64,000 nucleotides of DNA, taken from contig NZ_JAERRB010000008.1 in assembly GCF_016735595.1 (NCBI RefSeq), positions 247,303 to 311,302 of the forward strand. The letters run 5' to 3'. This document shows, one piece after another, positions 36,894 to 45,828 of this stretch (position 1 is the first letter of the stretch; each line of letters begins with the position of its first letter). The position numbers were made by a program, and so were the translations under genes. Source of the DNA: Chryseolinea lacunae (GTDB lineage: Bacteria > Bacteroidota > Bacteroidia > Cytophagales > Cyclobacteriaceae). Under the pieces are notes generated by a model. It was not told the DNA's origin. It ran no database searches and worked only from the letters and a program-made list of their open reading frames with translations.

Positions 36894-39563
36894 ATGAAAA
36901 TTTTTCCGTATACGCTCGTCAAAAAAGAAAAAATCAGTTCCCTCCACCAGCAACTCACCAAACAACAGGAACACGTAACGGGCGCAACGGAATTTGTGAA
37001 GGCCATTGAACAAGGCAACCTCGACATTCCGTATGGAACCGACGGCACCGCAGCCGAAGACAACCTGCTCGCCTCATCGCTGGTGAGCATGCGCGACCAG
37101 ATGAAAAAATTCTCGGCCGAAGAAAAGCAACGCAACTGGGTGTCGGAAGGACTCGCCCGCTTCGTGGATATTCTGCGTTCCAAAAACAACGACATCACAC
37201 AACTCTCCAACGAGATCATCAGCCAACTGGTGAAATACCTCGACGCCAACCAGGGCGCCCTCTACGTCATTAACGACGACGAGAACAACGACAAATACCT
37301 GGAGCTTGCTGCATGCTATGCCTACAACCGCCAGAAACACCTGAGCCAGCGATTCGAGCTGGGCGAAGGCATCATCGGCCAGGTGGTGTTGGAAAAGCAG
37401 ACAAGCTATCTGAAAGAGATTCCAAAAAATTATGTCCGCATCACCTCGGGTCTTGGCGAAAGTCTTCCCCGCAATCTGCTCATTGTTCCTTTGAAGATTG
37501 AAGAGCGGGTGTATGGCGTGGTGGAAATTGCGTCGTTCAGCGTGATCCGGAAATATCAAATCGACTTTGTGGAACGTCTTGGCGAAAGCATCGCGTCCAC
37601 CATTTCGGCGGCGAAAGCCAATGCCCGCACGCAAAAGCTTTTGCAGGAAACCCAAGCGCAGGCCGAACAGATGCGTTCGCAGGAAGAAGAGATGCGCCAG
37701 AACATGGAAGAGCTCTCGGCCACCCAGGAGGAAATGCACCGCGTGCTGAAGGAAGTGCAAGGTAAGGAGACTTACATGACCGACCTCATCGACGCGTCGA
37801 CCGATTCCATCCTCACCATCGACCGGCAACTGAAGGTGATCAACTGCAACAAAATCTTTAAAGCCACCTACACGCAATTCGAGATCGACAAGGGCTTTGA
37901 TGTGACGCTGCTCTTTGCCGCCGAAGACAGACAAAAATACAGAAACCTCTATGACCGCGTGTTCGAAGGTGAATCGTTCAACACACAGGACCATTACAAG
38001 TTCGGAAACATTGAGGCATTCTACATCGTGTCCTACAGCCCGCTGCGCAACGACAAGGGCGAAGTGATTGCTGCCGCCATCTTTGTGAAAGATGTTACAG
38101 AAATCACAAAAGCAAAAAATGAAGCACAGCATCAGACCGAAGAACTGAAAGCACAGGAAGAAGAGCTTCGCCAGAACATGGAAGAGCTGTCGGCCACGCA
38201 AGACGAAATGCAACGCGTTTTCTCGGAGGTGCAAGCCAAAGAGCGCTACATGACCGACCTCATCGACACCAGCACAGACTCCATTCTGTCGGTCGATCAC
38301 CAATATCGTGTTGTGAATTTTAACAAGACGTTGCACGCCTCCTATTCGGGCATGGGCATCAACATCGAGAAGGGCTTTGAAATGAAGGGCATCTTCAGCG
38401 AAGCGGAGTGGCCCAAGTTCAGAGGCCACTATGAACGCGCACTGAAAGGCGAGAAATTTGAGGTCACCGAAGAGTATCATTCGCACGGATTCGATTCCTA
38501 CTTCACCATTCTCTACAGCCCCCTGCGAAACGAAAAGGATGAGATCATTGCCGCAGCTGTTTTTGCCAAAGACATCACCGCCAGCGTGAAGCTTCAGAAG
38601 GAAACAGAAGCCTTGCTGGCCGAATCGCAACAGTCGCGCGAGGAGCTGAAAGCACAGGAAGAAGAGCTTCGCCAGAACATGGAAGAACTCTCGGCCACAC
38701 AGGAAGAAATGAATCGTGTGCTCCTGGAAGTACAAAACAAAGAACGCTACCTGTTGGAAGTGCTGAGCGCCACCAACGACTCCATCTTCACGATGGACAA
38801 GGAGTATAAAATTATCGGCAACAACCGCGTGTTTGGTGCCGCACTGGAAGCGTTGGGCTTCCCCGTGAAAAAAGGATTTAACATGCTGTCGGTGTTTGAA
38901 CAGAACCCCGCGCAGATGGCACAACAGAAGGCATACTATGACCGCGCACTGGCTGGCGAGTTTTTTGAAATCACAGAAGCCTTCGACACCAACGGTGTGG
39001 TGACGCACTTTGCCAACCACTATGCGCCGGTGAAAGACGAGCAAGGCAACGTGTATGCCATTGCCTGCTACGCCAAAGACGTGACCCCCCTGGTGAACGC
39101 ACGCAACGAAAACATAGAAGTGCGCAAAACACTGGAAGTGCGTGAAAATGTTTTTGGCGTAACCACCATTCTTTCGGAGTCTGATCTGTTTGGCAACGTG
39201 ATCTATGCGAACGACAAGCTGTGCACCGTTTCAAAATACACACGCGAAGAATTGGTGGGCAAACCGCACAGCCTGTTCCGTCATCCCGACATGCCCAAGG
39301 CGTTGTTCAAAGACTTCTGGGCCACCATCAAGAAAGGCGATGTGTTTCGCGGCATCATCAAGAACAAAGCAAAAGACGGCAGCACCTATTGGGTGGACGC
39401 CTCCATTGTGCCGGTGAAAGACGACGCCGGAAAAATTGTGAAATATATCGGCGCACGCCACCACATCGAAGACGAAGATGTGGCCTTGCTGCTCTACAAC
39501 CGTCAGGCCAAGCGCCTGAATCTTCCGGTGTTGAGCGAGGGCGCAAGTGCCGGGCAAAAATAG
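36894..39563 (+). CDS. HAMP-GAF-multi-PAS sensor protein without kinase or other output domain
   Basis: An 889-residue cytoplasmic sensor. Start 36894 (MKIFPYTLVKKEKISSL) is preferred; ATG 36861 is possible. A HAMP-like segment (~30-70), the linker RNWVSEGLARFVDILR, and a GAF domain (~95-240) are followed by three PAS domains, each preceded by a near-identical coiled coil (QEEEMRQNMEELSATQ and two copies of QEEELRQNMEELSATQ at residues ~262, 419 and 587). The last PAS (~770-880), with LVGKPHSLFRHPDMP, is of the Aer type that binds FAD and senses redox. No HisKA, GGDEF, MCP or receiver domain is present, so it must signal through a partner. The first half is homologous to the protein at 58639. 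Confidence 0.88.
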   Translation: MKIFPYTLVKKEKISSLHQQLTKQQEHVTGATEFVKAIEQGNLDIPYGTDGTAAEDNLLASSLVSMRDQMKKFSAEEKQRNWVSEGLARFVDILRSKNNDITQLSNEIISQLVKYLDANQGALYVINDDENNDKYLELAACYAYNRQKHLSQRFELGEGIIGQVVLEKQTSYLKEIPKNYVRITSGLGESLPRNLLIVPLKIEERVYGVVEIASFSVIRKYQIDFVERLGESIASTISAAKANARTQKLLQETQAQAEQMRSQEEEMRQNMEELSATQEEMHRVLKEVQGKETYMTDLIDASTDSILTIDRQLKVINCNKIFKATYTQFEIDKGFDVTLLFAAEDRQKYRNLYDRVFEGESFNTQDHYKFGNIEAFYIVSYSPLRNDKGEVIAAAIFVKDVTEITKAKNEAQHQTEELKAQEEELRQNMEELSATQDEMQRVFSEVQAKERYMTDLIDTSTDSILSVDHQYRVVNFNKTLHASYSGMGINIEKGFEMKGIFSEAEWPKFRGHYERALKGEKFEVTEEYHSHGFDSYFTILYSPLRNEKDEIIAAAVFAKDITASVKLQKETEALLAESQQSREELKAQEEELRQNMEELSATQEEMNRVLLEVQNKERYLLEVLSATNDSIFTMDKEYKIIGNNRVFGAALEALGFPVKKGFNMLSVFEQNPAQMAQQKAYYDRALAGEFFEITEAFDTNGVVTHFANHYAPVKDEQGNVYAIACYAKDVTPLVNARNENIEVRKTLEVRENVFGVTTILSESDLFGNVIYANDKLCTVSKYTREELVGKPHSLFRHPDMPKALFKDFWATIKKGDVFRGIIKNKAKDGSTYWVDASIVPVKDDAGKIVKYIGARHHIEDEDVALLLYNRQAKRLNLPVLSEGASAGQK

Positions 39564-39624
39564 TTGGTTATCTCTGCGTGATGAAGGCACGACGAAGTTG
39601 AAGGCAGAGATTTTAGTTAGGGGC

Positions 39625-39657
39625 AAAAAGGTCGTTCTTTCGGGGACGGCCTTTTTT
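39625..39657 (+). terminator. rho-independent terminator after the GAF-PAS gene
   Basis: AAAAAGGTCGT (39625-39635) pairs with ACGGCCTTTTT (39646-39656), one G-U pair, 10-base loop, ending in a T-run. It is 61 bases after the stop codon. Confidence 0.85.
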
Positions 39658-39723
39658 GTGTTTAAAAAATAATCTCCTGGCCTACTTCGTTTATACAACC
39701 TGATCTACTGTTGTGCTCCAACA

Positions 39724-40028
39724 AAACATGAGTTTGCCCCTGCATTCACCTAGGTGTGGCCACGCGAACTGCCATCGAAGGAAGCCCCGAAGATGCAGTC
39801 GCCATTGTTGACGCATATTCAAAATGGCTGCAACACAGCCCATTCCCCAAACTGCTGATCTCAGCCGAACCCGGCGCCACACTGACCGGCCGAGCCCTGG
39901 AATTTTGCCGCAGCTGGCGAAACCAGGTGGAAGTGTCGGTGAAAGGAATCCACTACATCCAGGAAGATTCGCCTCATGAAATCGGTGAGGCGTTGTTGGA
40001 GTTTGTGACGAAATTGAAGTTTACGTGA
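39724..40028 (+). pseudogene. 3' remnant of a haloalkane dehalogenase gene
   Basis: The last ~85 residues of a haloalkane dehalogenase (alpha/beta-hydrolase fold, ~300 residues when complete). The open part from about 39756 reads AIEGSPEDAVAIVDAYSKWL, then FPKLLISAEPGATLTG and the catalytic-His block KGIHYIQEDSPHEIG, all standard for DhaA/LinB-type enzymes. The preceding family block W-P-R-E-L-P is in a different frame (39757-39773), so one base is missing near 39772-39774. Further upstream in that frame come HEFAPAFT and a stop (39751), resembling the H-Y-x-x-P-F region with codons lost. The nucleophile and cap domain are gone. Convergent with the glycosylase, one base apart. Confidence 0.8.
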
Positions 40029-40029
40029 T

Positions 40030-40806
40030 CTACTCAAACATCTCCTGCTCTTCCGTATAATACGTCTTTCTGCCGCCGGTGACTTTGATTAGAATCTCGC
40101 CGCCCGTGGGGCTTTGCTTTTTCTTTGCGTTGTGGATGACCAAAAAATCGCGACGTTCGCCGGTGATGCGATCGGGGTCGGCTTTGCGGATTTGTTTTTC
40201 GGCGTCGGTCAGCACTTTGCGGATGGATTTTGCCAGGGCTTTGATTTTTGTGTCGGGAATTTTCTGGCTGATGGAGAACGGCGAGATGCCGGCGTCCCAC
40301 AGAATTTCGTCGGCATAGGCATTGCCGATGCCGCGAATCACTTTCTGATCGAGCATGAGGTTTTTGATGGCTGCCTTTTTTTGAAGCAACAGTTTGAGGC
40401 GTGCAAAATCCACATCGTCGGCCAGGGCGTCGGGGGCTTCGGACGGGTCTGGGTTGAGCGTGGGTGTGGCCTGGCCTTGCCAATCGGTGAGGGCGATGCC
40501 GGTGCCGTCGTTAAATTCCATTTCCAGGATGGTGTGCTTGTTGGCATTCTTGTCTTCGTAGCGATAGAGGTTGCCGTGCATCATGAGGTGAAGGGCCAGC
40601 ACATCGTCTTTACCAAATTGAATATGAAGCTCTTTGCCATCGCGGTAAACTTTTTTCACCGCTTGTCCTTCCAGTTTCTTTTTGAGGGTGGCTACCGGCA
40701 CGTTCAGCTTCTTGGCTACGGGCACGGCAATCTTTTCGAGTTTCTTTTCCTTCAACAACGTGTTGAGGTTGTGACTAAACACTTGCAAATCGGGCAGCTC
40801 GGGCAT
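40030..40806 (-). CDS. Fpg/Nei family DNA glycosylase, zinc-less finger
   Basis: A 258-residue base-excision repair glycosylase/AP lyase. The N-terminus PELPDLQVF places the catalytic Pro after Met removal and Glu next to it; the classical form is PELPEV. Middle blocks HLMMHGNLYRYED and the helix-two-turn-helix KVIRGIGNAYADEILWDAGI are intact. The C-terminal finger keeps the DNA-contacting core TGGRKTYY, but all four zinc cysteines of bacterial Fpg/Nei are absent: the region reads HNAKKKQSPTGGEILIKV. It therefore looks like a zinc-less finger as in human NEIL1 and plant/fungal Fpg. Which lesion is preferred cannot be read out. Single gene. Confidence 0.92.
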   Translation of the reverse strand: MPELPDLQVFSHNLNTLLKEKKLEKIAVPVAKKLNVPVATLKKKLEGQAVKKVYRDGKELHIQFGKDDVLALHLMMHGNLYRYEDKNANKHTILEMEFNDGTGIALTDWQGQATPTLNPDPSEAPDALADDVDFARLKLLLQKKAAIKNLMLDQKVIRGIGNAYADEILWDAGISPFSISQKIPDTKIKALAKSIRKVLTDAEKQIRKADPDRITGERRDFLVIHNAKKKQSPTGGEILIKVTGGRKTYYTEEQEMFE

Positions 40807-41107
40807 AGTTGTTAGGGTTTACGGTTGTTGCTAGATAAACAGAAAACGAATCCCGGATTCCGGGGTTTGGAATTTTTATCGCTATCCATCAAAAAAATCC
40901 TTATCCATCGCCCCGGCTATGTCAAGCATTCATCTTCCAACCAAAACCATAAAAAATACAAGGTTTGTCACCTTTTAGGAACAGGCAGAAGCCGCCAAAA
41001 AGTCACTTCATCAACACCCATACAAATTAAATTCAGTTTCTGCAACAGCGGTTCTTTGGATGACATCTGCATTTTTATTGTTATCATTGTAGTGCCTTAA
41101 TGCTCAA
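40807..41107. other. 301-bp divergent intergenic region, nothing recognised
   Basis: AT-rich spacer between the glycosylase (minus) and a small plus-strand gene. No hairpin, repeat or promoter consensus that I could support. Confidence 0.4.
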
Positions 41108-41446
41108 ATGGAAAACAATCACCCGGTTCAGGATCATTCCAAAGTCTCGATCGAAAGAATTATTGATAGTATCCGTGAAACACGCGATAACCTTATCCAG
41201 GGATTCTTGTCTGGATCAGCGTTGACGTCCTTTTTAGAGGAACATTTCGGCGTTTCATCCCTTAGTGTCATCAAACTTGAGTTTCTGAAACGTGACTTGA
41301 AAGAGCTGCAGAACTCGTCCCTCGACCTGGTGCACTATTCGTCCCTGATCAAACACTTGAAAGAAGGGCATCCCGAAACTTCCGTCACCGACCACCCGCT
41401 GGTGATCCAGGAACTGAAGGCCATCTTTCAGAAATACTGCCTGTAA
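41108..41446 (+). CDS. hypothetical protein (112 aa)
   Basis: A small, mainly helical cytoplasmic protein beginning MENNHPVQDHSKVSIERII. Predicted helices include SIRETRDNLIQGFLSG, LSVIKLEFLKRDLKELQ and the C-terminal LVIQELKAIFQKYCL. No family recognised, no signal peptide. It is convergent with the trehalose synthase-maltokinase gene, 19 bases apart. Amino-acid composition and lack of a better frame on the other strand support a real gene. Confidence 0.6.
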   Translation: MENNHPVQDHSKVSIERIIDSIRETRDNLIQGFLSGSALTSFLEEHFGVSSLSVIKLEFLKRDLKELQNSSLDLVHYSSLIKHLKEGHPETSVTDHPLVIQELKAIFQKYCL

Positions 41447-41465
41447 CGGACATCCCAACCCCGCT

Positions 41466-44400
41466 TTAAGAGTGAACTTCTTCCGGTTCGTGCACAGGCA
41501 CAGGCCGTTGGTCGTCGCGTATGATGTCTTGTATTCCCCGCATGGGAATGACCAGCCAATCCGGACGGTTGTTCATTTCATAGTTCAGTTCATAGATGGC
41601 TTTTTCCAGCAAGAACGTGTTCATCAATATATTCAGGTCTTCTTTATCGGCCGGCACAAACGACGAACCGTTCACCGTTTCAAGATAAGCTTTCATAAAG
41701 AACCCGCTCACGTAGTGATACCATTGATCGATGTAGGGAATCAATTTTTCATAGTCCTCTTTGCGGATTTGGTTGTCCAGAAACAAGCTTCCGTATGCCG
41801 CATAGTGGAACGACCGGATCATGCCCGCCACATCGCGCAACGGTGATCGCTTCAGGCGGCGTTCGCCAAAGCTCCGCGCGGGCTCGCCCTCAAAATCGGT
41901 GATCACAAAATCGCGTCCCGTAAACAACACCTGTCCGAGGTGATAATCGCCGTGGATGCGGATCTTCATCACATCGATCTTCTTCTTGTAGATGTCTTTA
42001 AACTTCTCCAGGATCAAATGTTTCTTGCGCAACACATCTTCCGCCTGTTGCAGCACTTCGCCGCTAAGGTTCCTGAGATTGCGCGTTTGATTTTGGAACG
42101 TGGCGCGCACCAGGGTTTGCAGGCCCGAGAATAACGAACGTTGATAGTGTAACGAATAGGGCTCGGGTTTAAAGTCGGGATGCGATGCTTCGGCGGCAAA
42201 GGCCAGGTGCAGCTCGCCCGTGCGCACACCCAACAGGGCCACGCGTTCGGCAAGGGTAGCGTCGATAAACTGCTTCATCTCGCGTGGCACGTCTTCGTAG
42301 GCCAACGGATCCAGCAAGCTTCCTTCGGCGGGGGTCAACAGGGAAATATCACTCTCCATCAACACCTTCTCGTTGAAGTCGTCGAGGCGATCGAGCATAT
42401 AGGTCCAGGCATCGCTGCTGCTTTCCACCATCTCCTGCAGCATGCCCAGCACAATGGTGTCTTTGCCCGTCTGCCATTCAATTTTCCCAACAAAGGGTGG
42501 AATGCTTTTAAACTTCATCTTGTCGGCGAGAAACTGCGACAACTCCACGTCGGGGTTCACCGCGCGATCTACTTTGCGATAGACCTTCAGAAAAAACTTG
42601 TTGTCGTAAATGACAGATGTGTTGCTTTGCTCCACGCCCAGAACACGCGGCTTCACCACGGCCTGTGTGGTGGCATACTGATGCAACGCTTCTGTGCCTG
42701 AGAAACGAATGGCACCATCCTTCCACGAAAACGCATTGCCCGAAGCCGCGCTTCTGAACATCATGTCCTGCCATTCAAAACCATAGATGGCGTCGTAGAG
42801 TATTCCGGGCTTGCCGTTCACGGTGAGCATGCAGATGACAGACTGCGGACACGACTCCTTCAGCTTCGATGCAAACACGTCTTTGCCAAAGGCCACGGGC
42901 AGTTGATAGAGTTCGGACAAGCCCGATTGATAGGTCACTTCAATCAGAAAAATAATCACACCGTTCTCTCGCAAAGGAATGGAAGCATGCTGAAGGATGC
43001 GCATGTTTTCGATGACGCGGGCCTTGCCGCCAAACCAGCGCATCTTCATGAGATAGTCGGGCAACACCTTGTCAGACAGAAAATCGACGGTGGATTTCCG
43101 GGTAAGGTCGCTCCAGGTGTTCAGGCTAAACTCCGGCAAACTCACCTGGCGATCGATGTTGGGATGTGCAAGCTCCAAGGCGTACCACTGACAGCTGTGC
43201 GCTGCCACCGTGAAGAAATAAGGTCCCTCCTCTTTCACGGTGGGAAATTTGTTATTGCTAAAAATCTCCTTCGGCACATAGCCGTGAAATTCCTGCAAGT
43301 CAAGTTCAGCCGGCTGAATGTAGCGCGACAAATTCACAATCACCAAAATGGTTTCTTCTTCGAACTGCCGCACAAAGGCCAGTATCTTCGGATTCTCACA
43401 GCTCACGAACCGGAGGTCACCCCGGCTGAAAGCCTTGTATTGTTTGCGTTTGGCGATGAGCCGTTTCATCCACCACAACAGCGACGAGGTGTTCTTGCTT
43501 TGGATTTCGACGTTCACCGACTCGTAGTGATAGTCGGGATCGAGAATGACGGGCAGATAAAGTTGATGTGGGTTGGTCTCTGAGAAGCCGGCATTGCGGC
43601 TCGACGACCATTGCATGGGGGTGCGCACGCCGTCGCGATCGCCAAGATAGAAATTATCGCCCATCCCAATCTCATCGCCATAATAGATCACGGGTGTGCC
43701 GGGAAGCGAGAACAACAAATAGTTCAACAGTTCAATCTTGCTCCGGTTGTTGCCCATGAGGGGCGCGAGGCGGTGGCGTATGCCCAGGTTGATGCGGGCT
43801 TTGGGGTCTTTCACATAGACGCGATACATATAGTCGCGTTCTTCGTCGGTCACCATTTCGAGTGTGAGTTCGTCGTGGTTGCGCAGGAAGATCGCCCACT
43901 GGCACGACTCGGGGATGGCCGGGGTTTGATCGAAGATGTCGGTGATGGGATAACGATCTTCCGTTTGCAACGCCATGAACATGCGCGGCATGAGCGGGAA
44001 GTGATAGTTCATCTGGCATTCGTCGCCATCGCCAAAATAGCTCGCCGAATCTTCGGGCCACATGTTGGCTTCGGCCAGCAGCAAAGTGCCCGGAAAATGT
44101 TTATCGACATGGGCACGCAGTTTCTTCAGGAAGTCGTGTGTCTCGGGCAGGTTTTCGCCGTTGGTGCCTTCGCGTTCGAAGAGATACGGCACGGCGTCGA
44201 GCCTGAAGCCGTCAACACCCATGCTGCACCAGAAGTCGATGATCTTGAACACCTCCTGTTGCACCAGCGGGCTGTCGTAGTTCAGGTCGGGCTGGTGAAA
44301 AAAGAACCGGTGCCAGTAGAACTGCTGCGCCGCCGGGTCCCACGTCCAGTTCGATGTTTCAAAATCCTGAAAGATGATGCGCACGTCTTTGTATTGCGAG

Positions 44401-44822
44401 GGGTCATCGGTCCACACATAATAGTCGCGGTGTGCCGACCCTTTCGGTGCCATGCGCGCGCGTTGAAACCACGGATGGTTGTCGGACGTGTGGTTGATGA
44501 CCAGTTCGGTGATCACCTTCAGGTCGCGCTCGTGTGCTTCTTTTAAAAATTGTTTGAATTGATCGAGGTCGCCGTAGGCCGGGTTGATGCTATAGTAGTC
44601 GGCGATGTCATAGCCATCGTCTTTCAGCGGCGACGGATAGAAGGGCAACAACCAGATGGCCGTCACGCCCAGGTCTTTTAAGTAGTCAAGTTTTTCAAGC
44701 AAACCTCCAAAGTCGCCGATGCCATCGCCGTTGGTGTCGCGAAATGCTTTGATGTGCAATTCGTAGATAATGGCGTCTTTGTACCAGTGAATGTTCTTGT
44801 GCAACTCCATGTTGTTTTCCAT
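41466..44822 (-). CDS. trehalose synthase-maltokinase fusion (TreS-Pep2)
   Basis: A 1118-residue two-enzyme protein. Residues ~10-555 are a GH13 trehalose synthase, which interconverts maltose and trehalose: HWYKDAIIYELHIKAFRDTNGDG, nucleophile Asp in DGFRLDAVPYLFE, acid Glu in LLAEANMWPED, and FLRNHDELTLE. Residues ~580-1118 are a maltokinase that makes maltose 1-phosphate with ATP: N-cap MRWFGGKARVIENMRIL, catalytic HGDYHLGQVLFTG and metal-binding DFEGEPARSFGERR. In the GlgE pathway maltose 1-phosphate then feeds alpha-glucan synthesis; no glgE or glgB is in the window. Upstream, 14 bases away on the same strand, is a lipid-kinase gene. Start could also be the ATG four codons in. Confidence 0.95.
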   Translation of the reverse strand: MENNMELHKNIHWYKDAIIYELHIKAFRDTNGDGIGDFGGLLEKLDYLKDLGVTAIWLLPFYPSPLKDDGYDIADYYSINPAYGDLDQFKQFLKEAHERDLKVITELVINHTSDNHPWFQRARMAPKGSAHRDYYVWTDDPSQYKDVRIIFQDFETSNWTWDPAAQQFYWHRFFFHQPDLNYDSPLVQQEVFKIIDFWCSMGVDGFRLDAVPYLFEREGTNGENLPETHDFLKKLRAHVDKHFPGTLLLAEANMWPEDSASYFGDGDECQMNYHFPLMPRMFMALQTEDRYPITDIFDQTPAIPESCQWAIFLRNHDELTLEMVTDEERDYMYRVYVKDPKARINLGIRHRLAPLMGNNRSKIELLNYLLFSLPGTPVIYYGDEIGMGDNFYLGDRDGVRTPMQWSSSRNAGFSETNPHQLYLPVILDPDYHYESVNVEIQSKNTSSLLWWMKRLIAKRKQYKAFSRGDLRFVSCENPKILAFVRQFEEETILVIVNLSRYIQPAELDLQEFHGYVPKEIFSNNKFPTVKEEGPYFFTVAAHSCQWYALELAHPNIDRQVSLPEFSLNTWSDLTRKSTVDFLSDKVLPDYLMKMRWFGGKARVIENMRILQHASIPLRENGVIIFLIEVTYQSGLSELYQLPVAFGKDVFASKLKESCPQSVICMLTVNGKPGILYDAIYGFEWQDMMFRSAASGNAFSWKDGAIRFSGTEALHQYATTQAVVKPRVLGVEQSNTSVIYDNKFFLKVYRKVDRAVNPDVELSQFLADKMKFKSIPPFVGKIEWQTGKDTIVLGMLQEMVESSSDAWTYMLDRLDDFNEKVLMESDISLLTPAEGSLLDPLAYEDVPREMKQFIDATLAERVALLGVRTGELHLAFAAEASHPDFKPEPYSLHYQRSLFSGLQTLVRATFQNQTRNLRNLSGEVLQQAEDVLRKKHLILEKFKDIYKKKIDVMKIRIHGDYHLGQVLFTGRDFVITDFEGEPARSFGERRLKRSPLRDVAGMIRSFHYAAYGSLFLDNQIRKEDYEKLIPYIDQWYHYVSGFFMKAYLETVNGSSFVPADKEDLNILMNTFLLEKAIYELNYEMNNRPDWLVIPMRGIQDIIRDDQRPVPVHEPEEVHS

Positions 44823-44836
44823 AACGCTTCCGTTTT

Positions 44837-45748
44837 TTAATGTCCCGCCTTTTCCTTTCCGTATTCCTCGCCGGCCATAAACGATAAACCGCCCGACTGA
44901 AGTGTGATCTCTATTTCTGCTGGCTTGTCAAGCGTGATCGATGCATCGTCAACATGCACGTGTTTTCCATCCCAATGAATCTTGAGTTTTTTTGCTTTCA
45001 GCACGTTGAAAGAAACGGGTTCTTCCACCCCACGTATTTTGCGTTGCAGGTATTCGGCAAACTGATCGCGCTGCGCTTCGGCCACCAGCACCACTTCAAA
45101 CTCTCCATCGCAGGGATTGGCCAACGGCGCAAGCTTCAGGTTGGGGCCAATGGAACTGATGTTCATCACCTCCACCAGAATATATTTACCAACGTGTTCC
45201 GCATCGTCAATCTCAATGCGGCACGTGCGCGCCTTATAGGTTAGCACAACTTCTCTCATCAATTCCAGCGCGGCGCGCAAGTTTTCTTCGGGCGTTCCTT
45301 CGGCGCGTTTCTGCTTGTGTATTTCGTTGATCATTTTTGGAAACACGCCAAAGCCCATTCCCTCGATAAAGAATTTATAGCCGTCGAGGTTGTCTATTTT
45401 TCCCACATCGAACGACACCACTTTGCTGGTGGCCCAATGGTGAATGATGTTGCGATAACCACCCTGAATCGCCAGTGTTCGCGCAATGTTGTTTGCCGTT
45501 CCCATCGGCAAAATGGCCATGGGTAGCCGGTTGTTCATCATCTGCAAAGCAGTCTTCCGCACGGTGCCATCACCGCCGGCCACTACCAAAAAATCGGTTT
45601 CCCTGGTGAATTTTTTACCCTCAATGTCATCCGGTGTAGAAGAATGGCTACAGTCATATCCCGCGTCGGTGAGCATGGAGACGATGTCGGCCATCGTATT
45701 TTCCCCTTCTCCGGCTTTGGGGTTGTGAATGAGCTCGATAAATTTCAT
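44837..45748 (-). CDS. diacylglycerol/lipid kinase family protein
   Basis: A 303-residue kinase of the DAGK catalytic family (YegS/DgkB-like). Signature pieces: the N-terminal IHNPKAGEGEN nucleotide loop, FLVVAGGDGTVRKTA (GGDGT) and ILPMGTANNIARTLAI. The C-terminal beta domain closes with KLKIHWDGKHVHVDD. Such enzymes phosphorylate diacylglycerol, sphingosine or related lipids at the inner membrane. It precedes the trehalose synthase-maltokinase gene by 14 bases and is probably cotranscribed with it, although no functional link is known. Confidence 0.92.
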   Translation of the reverse strand: MKFIELIHNPKAGEGENTMADIVSMLTDAGYDCSHSSTPDDIEGKKFTRETDFLVVAGGDGTVRKTALQMMNNRLPMAILPMGTANNIARTLAIQGGYRNIIHHWATSKVVSFDVGKIDNLDGYKFFIEGMGFGVFPKMINEIHKQKRAEGTPEENLRAALELMREVVLTYKARTCRIEIDDAEHVGKYILVEVMNISSIGPNLKLAPLANPCDGEFEVVLVAEAQRDQFAEYLQRKIRGVEEPVSFNVLKAKKLKIHWDGKHVHVDDASITLDKPAEIEITLQSGGLSFMAGEEYGKEKAGH

Positions 45749-45828
45749 GAATGGTCTGTTTGTTCATTTGTTGGGAAGATAATTGTATGCCAACCCTTGA
45801 AAAGATTTGAACAAAACCATAAAACTTT

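Noticed and set aside
37074..39044. 656-codon minus-strand frame under the GAF-PAS gene
   Set aside because: Antisense shadow; the plus strand encodes clear GAF and PAS motifs.
43611..44546. 311-codon plus-strand frame under the trehalose synthase gene
   Set aside because: Antisense shadow of the GH13 catalytic domain.
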